Origin: Ceratothoa steindachneri
Taxonomy: Eukaryota > Arthropoda > Malacostraca > Isopoda > Cymothoidae
Assembly: GCA_963969495.1 (NCBI GenBank)
Contig: OZ018324.1
Location: 144,755,855-144,819,854 of the forward strand
Direction: 5' to 3'
Length of the DNA: 64,000 nucleotides
The position numbers and the translations under genes are program-made. Within the stretch, counting starts at the first letter, position 1, and each line of letters starts with the position of its first letter. Positions 11,621-19,330 of the stretch are shown one piece after another. Below the pieces are notes generated by a model, which worked only from the letters and a program-made list of their open reading frames with translations, was not told the origin of the DNA and ran no database searches.

Positions 11621-11851
11621 CAGGGACAGTTGATCAATATATTCAAAACTTAAAAGAATTTAGTAATATTGATTACAGACTAATGGTTTCAAATTAGTGA
11701 ACAAACGCTTTTACTGTAGTATAGCTCAAAATTACTTCACGTTTAAAATCACGCAAACGTGGAATAGCCTACCCAACTGTGTAGTAGAAAGCACGTCAGT
11801 TAATATATTCAAAAACCGACTTAAGTACTTCAATAGTGTAAATATAACGTA
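11621..11851 (+). pseudogene. CR1-family-C ORF2 C-terminus
   Basis: After the SINE insert the reading resumes as a degenerate FKNLKEFSNIDY block. It then gives NGFKLVNKRFYCS, NYFTFKITQTWNSLP (the conserved FFTxRVVxxWNSLP block of CR1 proteins), NIFKNRLKYF and a stop at 11849-11851. This fixes the orientation and 3' end of the family-C element. A 1-bp shift separates FSNIDY from NGFKL. About 190 bp of mixed sequence follows before the next repeats. Confidence 0.83.
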
Positions 11852-12177
11852 GTAGGAGCATAAAAGAAGACGCCATACGAAATTAGGAATGAATGTGAAT
11901 TACCTTTTTTCTTTTTCTGTCTGTCCTTTAAGTATATTATTTTCATCACCAGACATGCGGGAGAAGAGAGTACTGTCCTATTCCCCCCTTCCCGGGCCGG
12001 AGAAGCGTGTTTGAGTTTGAGGGATAGCTGAATCTGCATGTCAAGGGTACACATGTAGATAAGTGTGTACCGTAGAGGTGAAATAGTTAGAAAAGGCATT
12101 TAACAAAAGGAAAAAAAGCCAAATGGTACAAATGTAGATAAGTGTGTACAGTAGAATAGAAATATTAAAAAAACATG

Positions 12178-12179
<2 letters not shown>

Positions 12180-12255
<76 letters not shown>
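12180..12255. repeat. (TA)n microsatellite, left
   Basis: Pure TA dinucleotides for about 75 bp, ending at the first base of the palindrome. Confidence 0.97.
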
Positions 12256-12259
<4 letters not shown>

Positions 12260-12408
12260 ATGGATGGGGAGAAAGAAAAGTCCAGACACTACACAGAGCT
12301 CTTTATTGACGTTTCGCCTCTTGGCTTCCTCAGAGGAAGCCAAGAGGCGAAACATCAATAAAGAGCTCTGTGTAGTGTCTGGACTTTTCTTTCTCCCCAT
12401 CCATTCTC
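12256..12408. repeat. 153-bp near-perfect palindrome, Penelope-like hammerhead repeat halves
   Basis: Two 76-bp arms meet at a single central base (A at 12332). The only arm mismatch is C12310 against A12354. Read on the minus strand from 12333 to 12308, the inner arm is CTGAGGA, a GCC-AAGA-GGC stem-loop, then GAAAC and GTC. That is the conserved core of a minimal type-I hammerhead ribozyme (CUGANGA, stem II, GAAA), with the self-complementary ACGT that stands in for stem III in Penelope-like retroelements. The + strand arm has GAAACATC, which breaks ACGT. The palindrome centre removes the 5' strand of stem I, so neither arm is likely to self-cleave. Confidence 0.9.
12308..12333 (-). ncRNA. 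Truncated hammerhead ribozyme core
   Basis: On the minus strand: CTGAGGA (complement of 12327-12333), stem II GCC/GGC closed by AAGA, GAAAC (complement of 12311-12315), then GTC at 12310-12308. All invariant core bases of the hammerhead are present, allowing any base at position 7. Stem I has lost its 5' strand at the palindrome centre. Identification as a Penelope-type ribozyme is inference from family knowledge; no Penelope coding region is seen in the window. Confidence 0.5.
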
Positions 12409-12431
12409 ACCTATACGTCGAGTCTTTCATG

Positions 12432-12432
<1 letters not shown>

Positions 12433-12518
<86 letters not shown>
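12433..12518. repeat. (TA)n microsatellite, right
   Basis: Pure TA dinucleotides for about 85 bp, starting 24 bp after the palindrome. Confidence 0.97.
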
Positions 12519-12524
<6 letters not shown>

Positions 12525-12587
12525 GGTACACATGTAGATAAGTGTGTACCGTATAGTTTAAATAGTTAAAAAAAAGCATGATACACT

Positions 12588-12732
12588 AACGTTTAATTTG
12601 GGATAGTTCTAGTTCAGGGGATGAGGTGTCAAATACCATTAAAGTAAATAGGGAAATCATTTTTTAGGGCTTATAATTAATTTGAATATTAGTAAAGCAT
12701 CTGGCCCAGATGCTTCTAGGTTACTTAAATAA
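12588..12732 (+). pseudogene. CR1-family-A ORF2 internal fragment
   Basis: A short piece reading LNISKASGPDASRLLK, matching the RT entry block LNTSKASGPDN of the long family-A ORF2 (about 20780-20820), with degenerate sequence before it. It is cut off at about 12732, where a different LINE fragment begins. Confidence 0.65.
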
Positions 12733-12905
12733 TAACTGAAAATATAAAAATACGCCAACGCAATATGGTCCCCAATCATTTCAGGAACCAAGACCCCCAA
12801 ATTACAGACGATACAAAACACAGCCCTCCGCAGCCACAGGATGCACTCTTGACACAAACACCCAACATCTACACGGCGAGACGAACACCCTAACAATCAA
12901 AAACG
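12733..12905 (+). pseudogene. Jockey/I-group LINE post-RT fragment
   Basis: Frames read TKTPKLQTIQNTALR and then, after a 1-2 base shift, ATGCTLDTNTQHLHGETN. This is the post-RT block in which a run of RT-processed sequence (QNxALRxATGC) precedes a leucine/histidine region. It probably belongs to the same LINE family as the C-terminal fragment at 44060-44440. No active-site residues are included. Confidence 0.6.
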
Positions 12906-12934
12906 AGAGATTGGCTAGATGAAGGCATATGTAT

Positions 12935-13013
12935 TGATGTGGATCAGGATGACCTTTGATAGGCCCTTGTGGCTTTTGTCATCCGTTAAATTATGTTATG
13001 TTATGTTATGTTA
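12935..13013 (+). mobile_element. CR1-family-A 3' end (hairpin plus TTATG tail)
   Basis: The last 80 bp of the family-A CR1. It has GGATGACCTTTGATAGGC, a GTGGC inner arm and closing GTCATCC, then ATTATGTTATGTTATGTTATG. The ends GGATGAC and GTCATCC pair as a 7-bp stem and inner GGCC/GGC bases extend it. It is almost identical to 22483-22556. Confidence 0.85.
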
Positions 13014-13015
13014 CT

Positions 13016-14100
13016 ATTTCGTCCGTGTTCCAAAATGTTTCACATTTTTGGAGTACATTTAAGTTGACGGCTCGTGGGGGGGGTCTGGGGGGCTATATAA
13101 TCCTAATTGTTTATAGAATCATAATTCGAAAAGGACTCAAATGGGTAATTGTGAAGACTATGGGCAGATTGTAGGCCTAGTTTTTTTGGGATATTTTGGG
13201 CTACTTTCCGGTGTTACTTTTTTAGAGATGAAATCGACGAATTTTATGGCTATTTTCATTTTTATACTGGGGGGCTGTGCCCCCCAGACCCCCCAAAGGA
13301 TTGAAACTCAGGGTCATCGCAGTGTTATCCCCGCGGCGAGCCGTACCCAACAACGAGCCGATGCTCAAAATAATCGTTAATACTTACGCCAGACGGGTGG
13401 GTAGAGTTTACCAGCAGCAAGCCAGAATTCAGTAAGATGTTCGTATCCTTCAGATGACAAATTTGAATAGGCTGCCCATCCGTCAGATACGACTGTCGTG
13501 CCCAGCAAAATCCACTTTTTTATCGCTGCGACGAGGGTTTCTCGATTTGCCACTGAAACAATGAAAATTCTCTTTGTTCCACATTCGGACCCTCCCAAAA
13601 CCCACTGCCCTTCCACGACACGGCCCATGGGCTTCGAGAAACGCAACATATTTCTCGTTGTCGGTTAAAATAGCACCGAAACGTTGAATAGGTAACAAAC
13701 AAACTTAACACGAAAATGAAATTTTGACAAATGAGCGGGAAACGGCGTGGGTGGTCGTTTAAATATGAGAGATGCGGACGGAAAAGTAGAGCATTGTTCC
13801 CGGAAATTTCGAGACTTTTTTTTTTACTGAAATTGACCATTTGTGTTTCTTGAACTACACATATATAGTAATAAAAACACTAATACTGAACGCATCCATT
13901 TGGAACAATAATAAAAATGAAGGTCGTAAAAAACCTGTTAAAAAAATCAAAGAAGAGAAATAAATACGGAACAGAGAAAATGAAAAAGTACTGTTTTTGT
14001 CAGAATTAAGACGTGAGACTTCCTTAACAACACCGAAAGGTAAATATGTAGATTATCGGCCCGGCCGATCCCGGCCGATAAACCGTAGTTTTTTCGTACG
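13016..14100. mobile_element. Merlin-like DNA transposon remnant 1
   Basis: Contains a reverse-strand transposase exon (13385-13700). It shares its surroundings with a second copy at 17697-18240: GGCCTAGTTTTTTTGGG, then the GGGGGGCTGTGCCCCCCAG palindrome, then the transposase. A terminal-type sequence GGTAAATATGTAGATTATC followed by GGCCCGGCC lies at about 14040. The reverse complement of that sequence recurs at about 17285-17312, 17675-17700 and 18527-18553. Exact element limits are uncertain because copies and fragments overlap here. Confidence 0.6.
13385..13700 (-). pseudogene. Merlin/IS1595-type (ISXO2-like) transposase fragment
   Basis: Reverse-strand frames give an acidic block LTDNEKYVAF, then RGR, EGQWVLGGSECGTKR, TLVAAIKKWILLGTTVVSD and GWAAYSNL, then GYEHLT. 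This is the DDE core of ISXO2-like transposases: the first acidic residue sits in TDNE, the second is D in VVSDGW, and the third is not reached. One frameshift near 13640 splits the reading. The frame runs to the sequence GTAAGTATTAAC (minus strand, about 13386-13375), a strong splice donor, so the rest may lie in another exon. The same donor is present in the second copy. The enzyme would cut and paste its own element; this copy is incomplete. Confidence 0.72.
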
Positions 14101-14136
14101 TGTTCCAAAATGTTTCACGTTTTTGGAGTACATTTA

Positions 14137-14630
14137 AGGGGACGGCTCGTGTTGGGGTAAGCACCAGGGGGGGGGCCACACTACGATGATCCTGAGTTTC
14201 ATTAAATTGGGGGGGGGTCTGGGGGGCACAGCCCCCCAGTATATAATCCTAATTGTTATAATGTTCTGACGTTTACAGAGGTGAATGCTTTAACTACAGC
14301 ATGTCAGCGTCTTTAATCGTTTTGCAAATTATAATAGGGGGTGGGGGGTGGGGGGTATGACGTCAGAAATGCTCGATTTCATTTTTAAGGGGACGGCTCG
14401 TGTGGGGGTAAGCAAAAGGGGGGGGGGCACACTACGATGATCCTGAGTTTCATTAAATTGGGGGGGGTCTGGGGGTCACAGCCCCCCAGTATATAATCCT
14501 AATTGTTATAATATTCTGCCGTTTACAGAGGGGAATGCTTTAACTACATCATGTCACCGTCTTTAATCGTTTTGCAAATTATAATAGGGGGTGGGGGGTA
14601 TGACATCAGAAATGCTTAATTTCAATTTTT
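14137..14630. repeat. 251-bp tandem duplication with G-run palindromes
   Basis: Two consecutive units start at AAGGGGACGGCTCGTG (about 14136 and 14387). Each carries a G9-type run, CACACTACGATGATCCTGAG, GGGGGGTCTGGGGG and its complement AGCCCCCCAG. CTTTAATCGTTTTGCAAATT and a GGGGGTGGGGGGTATGAC end follow. Units are about 90% alike by eye. Part of the unit also occurs at about 13060-13110 and, more diverged, at 44600-44670, so it is a dispersed element piece. Confidence 0.85.
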
Positions 14631-14867
14631 TTCATACTTAATAGCTTTTTATTATCCCCATTCGGAGTCATTTTTATTTTTCAATATATTTTTCACCATT
14701 TTACTCTTTTTATTACCTTGTTTTATACAATTAAATGTAATTAGCTAGATCATTTCAAGGAACTACTTGTTTTTTAGCAGTTTGGGTGTCAAACATTCCC
14801 CTTTTACGCAGTTTGAAAATTCTCAATCGCACGTCTTCACCGCAGTTTCAAAATGCAATCGAATTTT

Positions 14868-14992
14868 AACATAACATAACATAATTACACGGATGACAAA
14901 AGCCACAAGGGCCTATCAAAGGTCATCCGCCTCCGTCAAAACCCACCCACAAAAAGCACCATCACCAGGGGAAGACAAAATCAAAGTCCCCC
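14868..14992 (-). mobile_element. CR1-family-A 3'-end fragment
   Basis: On the minus strand it ends with the (TTATG)n tail (14868-14885 as AACATAACATAACAT). The GGATGAC...GTCATCC hairpin sits at 14892-14930. It is a severely 5'-truncated insertion placed at the tail of the longer family-A element that follows. Confidence 0.75.
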
Positions 14993-14994
14993 AC

Positions 14995-16600
14995 AATATA
15001 ATATAACGGATGACAAAAGCCACAAGGGCTCATCATAGGTCATCCGAGTCAAGCGGCCTCTTTTTCAAGGCACCCAAACTCCCAGGAAAACTACATCCAG
15101 AGGATTGCATCCAGAAACAAGGGTATCACCAATCAAGGCTTGTCAAGAACTAAATCATGCAGCTATAGATATATACAAACAATATTAATATATACAAAAC
15201 TTAGGAACCATCACAACCTTCCCTTCCCATAAACTCATCCAACCTACTCTTAAATACATTTAGATTTGGACTACCTACTACCCTCTGCGGCAATTTGTTC
15301 CAGAAGTCTACCACTCTATTGGTGAAAAAATATTTTCTTAAATCCAACCTACACCCTTGCTTTTTAATTTTCAAGTGGTGACCTCTAGTCCGATTTCCAT
15401 CATCTAACTCAAAAAACTTGCTAACATCCAATTTATCTATCCCGGAAAAAATTTTAAAGAGCTCAATCATATCCCCTCTCACACACCTCCTTTCGAACGA
15501 GAACATATTTAATACCCTCAGTCTATCTTCATATTCAAGGTGCCTCAGGGAAGGAATAATCTTTGTTGCCCTCCGTTGCACTGACTCAAGAAGGTTAATA
15601 TCGTGTCTAAAATGTGGGGACCATGCCTGTATACAGTACTCTAGATGTGGCCTAACATAAGAGTTATAGAGTTTAAGAATAACCTCCTTACTTTTGTAAC
15701 TGACATTTCTCTTAATAAAACCCAGCACTCTATTTGCCCTATTTCTTGCTTCAATACACTGCTTAGAAAACCTTAATGACTTATCTATTACTACTCCTAG
15801 ATCTTTCTCATCCTCTACTGAGCTCAGCCAATGCCCATCCATTTCATAGTTAAATTCTCTATTATCTTTACCCATGTTAATAACTTTGCACTTATCAAGG
15901 TTGAAAGTCATTTGCCACTTATGTGCCCAGGATAACAATTTATTTAAGTCCCCCTGCACTTTAAAATTATCATCAATATCTTTAACTACAGCTGCTAATT
16001 TGGTATCATCCGCAAAAATTGACACTTTATTATTAACTGCCTCCCCAAGATCGTTTATATAGATGACAAATAATAATGGACCGAGAACTGATCCCTGAGG
16101 AACCCCACTGATAACATCCCTCCACTCTGACTTTACACCATTTAGCACTACCCTTTGCTTCCTGTCTTTCAGCCACTCAGCTATCCAATTTGAAACACCC
16201 CCACATATCCCAATCATTTTTAATTTATGAACTAGTCTCCTGTGTGGTACCTTATCAAATGCTTTACTAAAATCTAAGTAAATTATATCTACATTCTCTC
16301 CCTTATCTACTTGATCTGTTACAAACTCCAGAAAGTCTAGTAAGTTAGTCAAACATGATCTACCTGATCTAAACCCATGCTGAGCATCGCTGATTAACCC
16401 CTCCCTCTCTAGATGTTGGCAAATCCCTTTTTTAACTATTTTCTCAAGAATTTTACAGACTACAGGAGTTAGGCTAACCGGTCTAAAATTATTTGGATCC
16501 TCTTTACTACCCTTCTTGAAAATGGGGACTACATTCGCTCTCTTCCAATCATCGGGTATTTCTCCATATTCCAATGACCTAGTATATAATAATTCCGTCG
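14995..16600 (-). mobile_element. CR1-family-A LINE, 5'-truncated, young
   Basis: A reverse-strand copy with its 3' end at about 14995 (ATAATATAATATAA tail, then the terminal hairpin at 15004-15048) and truncation at about 16600 within the RT fingers. It interrupts the Merlin-like cluster. The coding part is uninterrupted and very close to the long family-A copy at 19254-22244, which suggests a recent insertion. Confidence 0.88.
15201..16574 (-). CDS. CR1-family-A ORF2, RT and C-terminal part (partial)
   Basis: An open frame of 457 codons whose ATG is internal to the real protein. It has fingers block DWKRANVVPIFKKGSK (residues about 9-24) and QHGFRSGRSCLTNLL. The A motif is YLDFSKAFDKVPHRRL (about 98-113), the B motif [17 protein letters not shown] (about 155-171) and the C motif FADDTKLAA (about 187-195). 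The C-terminal VVDFWNKLP block comes near residue 426. All catalytic aspartates are kept and there are no stops. Without the endonuclease and a promoter it is not autonomous. It is close to the residue-by-residue equivalent of the + strand copy (for example both have EYCIQAWSPHFRHDINLLE). Confidence 0.9.
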   Translation of the reverse strand: MEYGEIPDDWKRANVVPIFKKGSKEDPNNFRPVSLTPVVCKILEKIVKKGICQHLEREGLISDAQHGFRSGRSCLTNLLDFLEFVTDQVDKGENVDIIYLDFSKAFDKVPHRRLVHKLKMIGICGGVSNWIAEWLKDRKQRVVLNGVKSEWRDVISGVPQGSVLGPLLFVIYINDLGEAVNNKVSIFADDTKLAAVVKDIDDNFKVQGDLNKLLSWAHKWQMTFNLDKCKVINMGKDNREFNYEMDGHWLSSVEDEKDLGVVIDKSLRFSKQCIEARNRANRVLGFIKRNVSYKSKEVILKLYNSYVRPHLEYCIQAWSPHFRHDINLLESVQRRATKIIPSLRHLEYEDRLRVLNMFSFERRCVRGDMIELFKIFSGIDKLDVSKFFELDDGNRTRGHHLKIKKQGCRLDLRKYFFTNRVVDFWNKLPQRVVGSPNLNVFKSRLDEFMGREGCDGS

Positions 16601-17320
16601 TCTATTGCGGAATTATTAAGCCTAGTTTCTGCTAGAGATAAATTAAACAACTTTTTGGAAGTGCATAATTTAGTGCGAACTAAAAGTGAATGCGAAATCT
16701 GTGGCCGGCAATTAGAGGTGACCCCAGAATATTGAACGCGTCTGGCGAGATGCGAGAGGTTCAATTCCCAAATACGGGAGAAAAACCGCTCAATTCGACG
16801 CTTATCTTGCAACCGCCATCTTCTGCAAGCGCTTCCCGTTGACCAAAACAGGAATTAAAGAACGATTCCACGCCTTCCTCATCGCTATTTCTGAAGTGTA
16901 CCCCCCGAAATAAAGTAAGTTAACAGCGCTTATCGTTCTTTATTTTTGGATAAGAAAGATGGCGTCAGTTAGATTTCGAATACGACGCAGGCACGCAAAA
17001 TAAATAGGCTTCCCTCTCCGCTATTTCGGAATGATAACCAATGCAATTAAGTACGGGAAACAAAGTGTTTCGTTTTTTTTTTTAGGGCAATTTGGTACAT
17101 AAAATGGCCTACATAAACAGCATTTTCGGTGGGTTTAATTTCGAGATTTCCCCCCCAAAAATGGCGGCAACTAGCATTCGAACAAAACTCAAACGCGCAT
17201 GAATATTCAAACACGGGTGAAAGATAACGCGAACGAAGATTCAAACACGGGTGAACGATAATATTTACACAAAACAATTTTTCCTAGGCCAGGCCGATAA
17301 TCTACATGTTTACCCACCGA
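16601..17320. mobile_element. Merlin-like element remnant 2 (right part)
   Basis: Reads on the + strand as KLNNFLEVHNLVRTKSECE followed by ICGRQLE, a CxxCG zinc-ribbon-like start seen at Merlin transposase N-termini. Then come degenerate blocks shared with 18230-18550 (TCAATTCCC/CTACATACGG, TTTCGTTTTTTTTT, AAAATGGCCTACATAAACAGC). It ends with a terminal-type sequence at about 17285-17312 (GGCCGATAATCTACATGTTTACC). The N-terminal reading is tentative. Confidence 0.45.
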
Positions 17321-17700
17321 AATATGGTTTAATCGAGCATTAAACAATGGGAAATTAAGTAACAAGTAAATAAAAAGACTAAATAATGTCAGGCATAGGG
17401 TAGGTAGGATATATAGAAAAGAAATAAGGGGGAAAAACATCTAAAATATAAGAAAAACCAAGTTTTGATAAATATAAAAAGCCTTGAAACAAATACAGCT
17501 TTCTGATTGGTCATTTAGGAAACTGAATCCAGATCTGTGATTGGCCAGTGCGATAGCAGAAAAACAATCAAAAGTAGCCCAAAAAATAAACTAGTCTTCA
17601 CAATTACCCTCAAAGGCACATGAATATTCCGACACGAGTGAATGATAATATTTACACACAAATTTTTTTCCGACCGGGCCGCTAATCTACATATTTACCG
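17321..17700. other. AT-rich spacer ending in a Merlin-like terminus
   Basis: No coding sequence. From about 17615 it repeats the terminal block (GGCACATGAATATTCCGACAC to GGGCCGCTAATCTACATATTTACC) also found at 17195-17312 and 18463-18553. Confidence 0.5.
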
Positions 17701-18553
17701 GCCTAGCTTTTTGGGGGCTATTTTGGGCTACTTTTCGTTGTTAATTTTTTAGAGATGAAATCAAAGAATTTTATTGCGATTTTCGTTTTTATACTGAGGG
17801 CTGTGTCCCCCAGACGTCCCAAAGGATTGAAACTCAGGGTCATAGCAGTGTTATCCCCACGATGAGCCGTACCCAACAATGAGCCGACGCTCATAATATT
17901 TGTTAATACTTACTTCAGACAGGTGGGTAGAGTTTACCGGCAGCAAGCCAGAATTTGGTAAGATGTTCGTATCCTTCAGATGACAAATTTGAATAGGCTG
18001 CTCATCCGTCAAATACGACTGTCATGCCCGGAAAATCCACTTTTTCTATTGCTGCAAGGAGGGTTTCTCGATTTCGATTTGCCACCGAAACAATGAAAAT
18101 TCTCTATTTCACGTTCGAGCCTTCCAAAACCCCACTGCCCTTCCATTACATGGCCCTTGGGCTTCGAGAAACGCAACACATTTCTCGTCGGTTAAAATAG
18201 CACCGAAACTTTGAATAGGTAACGAACGGCGGGCCGTACTATTTCATCCGTAGTTCAATCCCTACATACGGAAGAAAAAATTAACAGTTTGACGCCTATC
18301 TTGCAAGCTATATTTCGAATAGGACTCAAACAGAGTGTTTCGTTTATTTTTTTCAGGCAATTTTGTAAAAAAAATGGCCTACGTAAACAGCGTTTTCCGT
18401 TTGTTTACTTTCAGGCATTTTTTTAATAAAAAAAATTGCGCCAGCTATAATTAAAAAAGGACTCAAATGTGCATGAATATTCCGACACAGGTGAACGATA
18501 ATATTTACACAAAATAATTTTTTCCGGCCGGGCCGCTCATCTATATATTTACC
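17701..18553 (-). mobile_element. Merlin-like DNA transposon remnant 3
   Basis: Reverse-strand transposase remnant at about 17925-18210, colinear with 13385-13700 but with extra indels: the text of the VVSDGW region, the WKGSGFW-type frame and the same GTAAGTATTAAC donor are recognisable. It ends in GGCCGGGCCGCTCATCTATATATTTACC, the inverted form of the 14040 terminus. It is more decayed than the first copy. Confidence 0.55.
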
Positions 18554-18574
18554 AAAATATATAGATTGGGACCC

Positions 18575-18640
18575 GGCTGTCTGGCTTTGTCCAGTTGGCT
18601 GTCTGGCTTTGTCCAGTTGGCTGTCTGGCTTTGTTCTGGA
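18575..18640 (+). repeat. 22-bp tandem repeat in the CR1 leader
   Basis: Three units of GGCTGTCTGGCTTTGTCCAG with TT at the end, at 18575, 18597 and 18619, the last one incomplete. Tandem repeats in LINE 5' leaders can act as promoter modules; that role is inference. Confidence 0.9.
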
Positions 18641-18856
18641 AGGTTGTCTTACAGGAGCTCCTGATTCTCATTGTAAGATTGGGATATAATACTGATATGG
18701 GTGTGTAATTTTTCTTGTATTTATTTAATACATCAATCACTGTATAATAAATACATTAGTGATTAATACTTTTGGGGAAGATAACTAGCAGCAATCCTGA
18801 GCAAGAATTTTTTTTTGGGTGAGTGTTAACTTTTTCATTAGTAAATTTCTGAGAGT

Positions 18857-19330
18857 ATGGCTTTTTGTATAGATGGTGAGAGCATGCCGTTTGAAAGTAG
18901 TGTGTATGTGGTGTGTGATGCTTGTGGAGTTGAAAGGAGAGTGAATGTAACTGAATGCCGTGTGTGTTTTCTGGAAGGGGAGGTTAGGAGGTTGAGTGGG
19001 GTTTGTAAGAGGTTGAATGATTTGGTGTTTGAGGTGAGAAGAGATGCAAGTGTGCGATTGAAGGGTGAGATTAGTGCTAAGAGGGTGGAAGATAGGGCTA
19101 GGACTGGGAACAGTGTGGAAGTTGTGAGTGATGATGAATGGTGGGTGAAAATGGATAGGATAGATATGTTAGGACAGGTTAGGTGTGTGAATGAGAGGGA
19201 CATAGAACCTGTTAGGTTGACTAACAGATTCAATGTCCTGAGAGAGGAAGAGTGTGAAAGTGATTTGCCTGGTGGGATTGTGGATGAAAGCAGGATGGAA
19301 AGGAAGCAAACACAGATTTGTAGAAGGTAG
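18857..19330 (+). CDS. CR1-family-A ORF1 protein, short form
   Basis: 157 codons from the ATG at 18857 to the TAG at 19328. Residues about 20-45 carry a CDACG...CRVCF zinc-binding arrangement (C-x2-C-x11-C-x2-C), like the PHD-type finger at the start of CR1 ORF1 proteins. A moderately charged helical region and the NRFNVL block follow; in related ORF1 proteins the latter sits just before the SGNH/GDSL-type esterase. That esterase is absent here, and instead ORF2 opens 77 bp before the ORF1 stop in another frame. The protein may bind RNA or chaperone nucleic acid. The esterase half appears in the next element (22556 onward). Confidence 0.7.
   Translation: MAFCIDGESMPFESSVYVVCDACGVERRVNVTECRVCFLEGEVRRLSGVCKRLNDLVFEVRRDASVRLKGEISAKRVEDRARTGNSVEVVSDDEWWVKMDRIDMLGQVRCVNERDIEPVRLTNRFNVLREEECESDLPGGIVDESRMERKQTQICRR

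Larger units (their letters stand above)
7735..11851 (+). mobile_element. CR1-type LINE (family C), decayed, with two nested insertions
   Basis: One element can be followed from the endonuclease to the C-terminus. Its parts are 7735-9732 (endonuclease, connector, RT), about 10673-11056 (post-RT part) and about 11621-11851 (C-terminus ending at the TAG at 11849). The gaps are an unclassified 0.94-kb insert and a SINE-bearing insert. Removing both restores a collinear ORF2: the text before the first gap ends at HLGCNN and resumes with NCYNMKGQILESV, the usual order in CR1 proteins. Several stops and frameshifts lie inside the coding parts, so the copy was old before the insertions or decayed afterwards. 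It has no ORF1. Confidence 0.82.
12047..12585. repeat. GTACACATGTAGATAAGTGTGTAC hairpin repeat, three copies
   Basis: A 24-bp core with self-complementary ends (GTACAC and GTGTGTAC) plus about 30 bp of flank occurs at about 12047, 12125 and 12525, all in the same orientation. The flank reads roughly GTAGA, then ATAGTTA and AAAAGCAT. The second copy has small substitutions. The copies bracket two TA microsatellites and the large palindrome. Confidence 0.8.

Noticed and set aside
12308..12333. An active hammerhead ribozyme
   Set aside because: The core is present, but stem I cannot form because the palindrome centre replaces its 5' strand.
12041..12569. Tyr-Ile repeat proteins on both strands
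   Set aside because: Open frames created by (TA)n and by the palindrome, which gives the same peptide on both strands.
15201..16574. A host gene with a long open frame
   Set aside because: All motifs are those of CR1 ORF2 and the copy is flanked by the CR1 terminal hairpin and tail.
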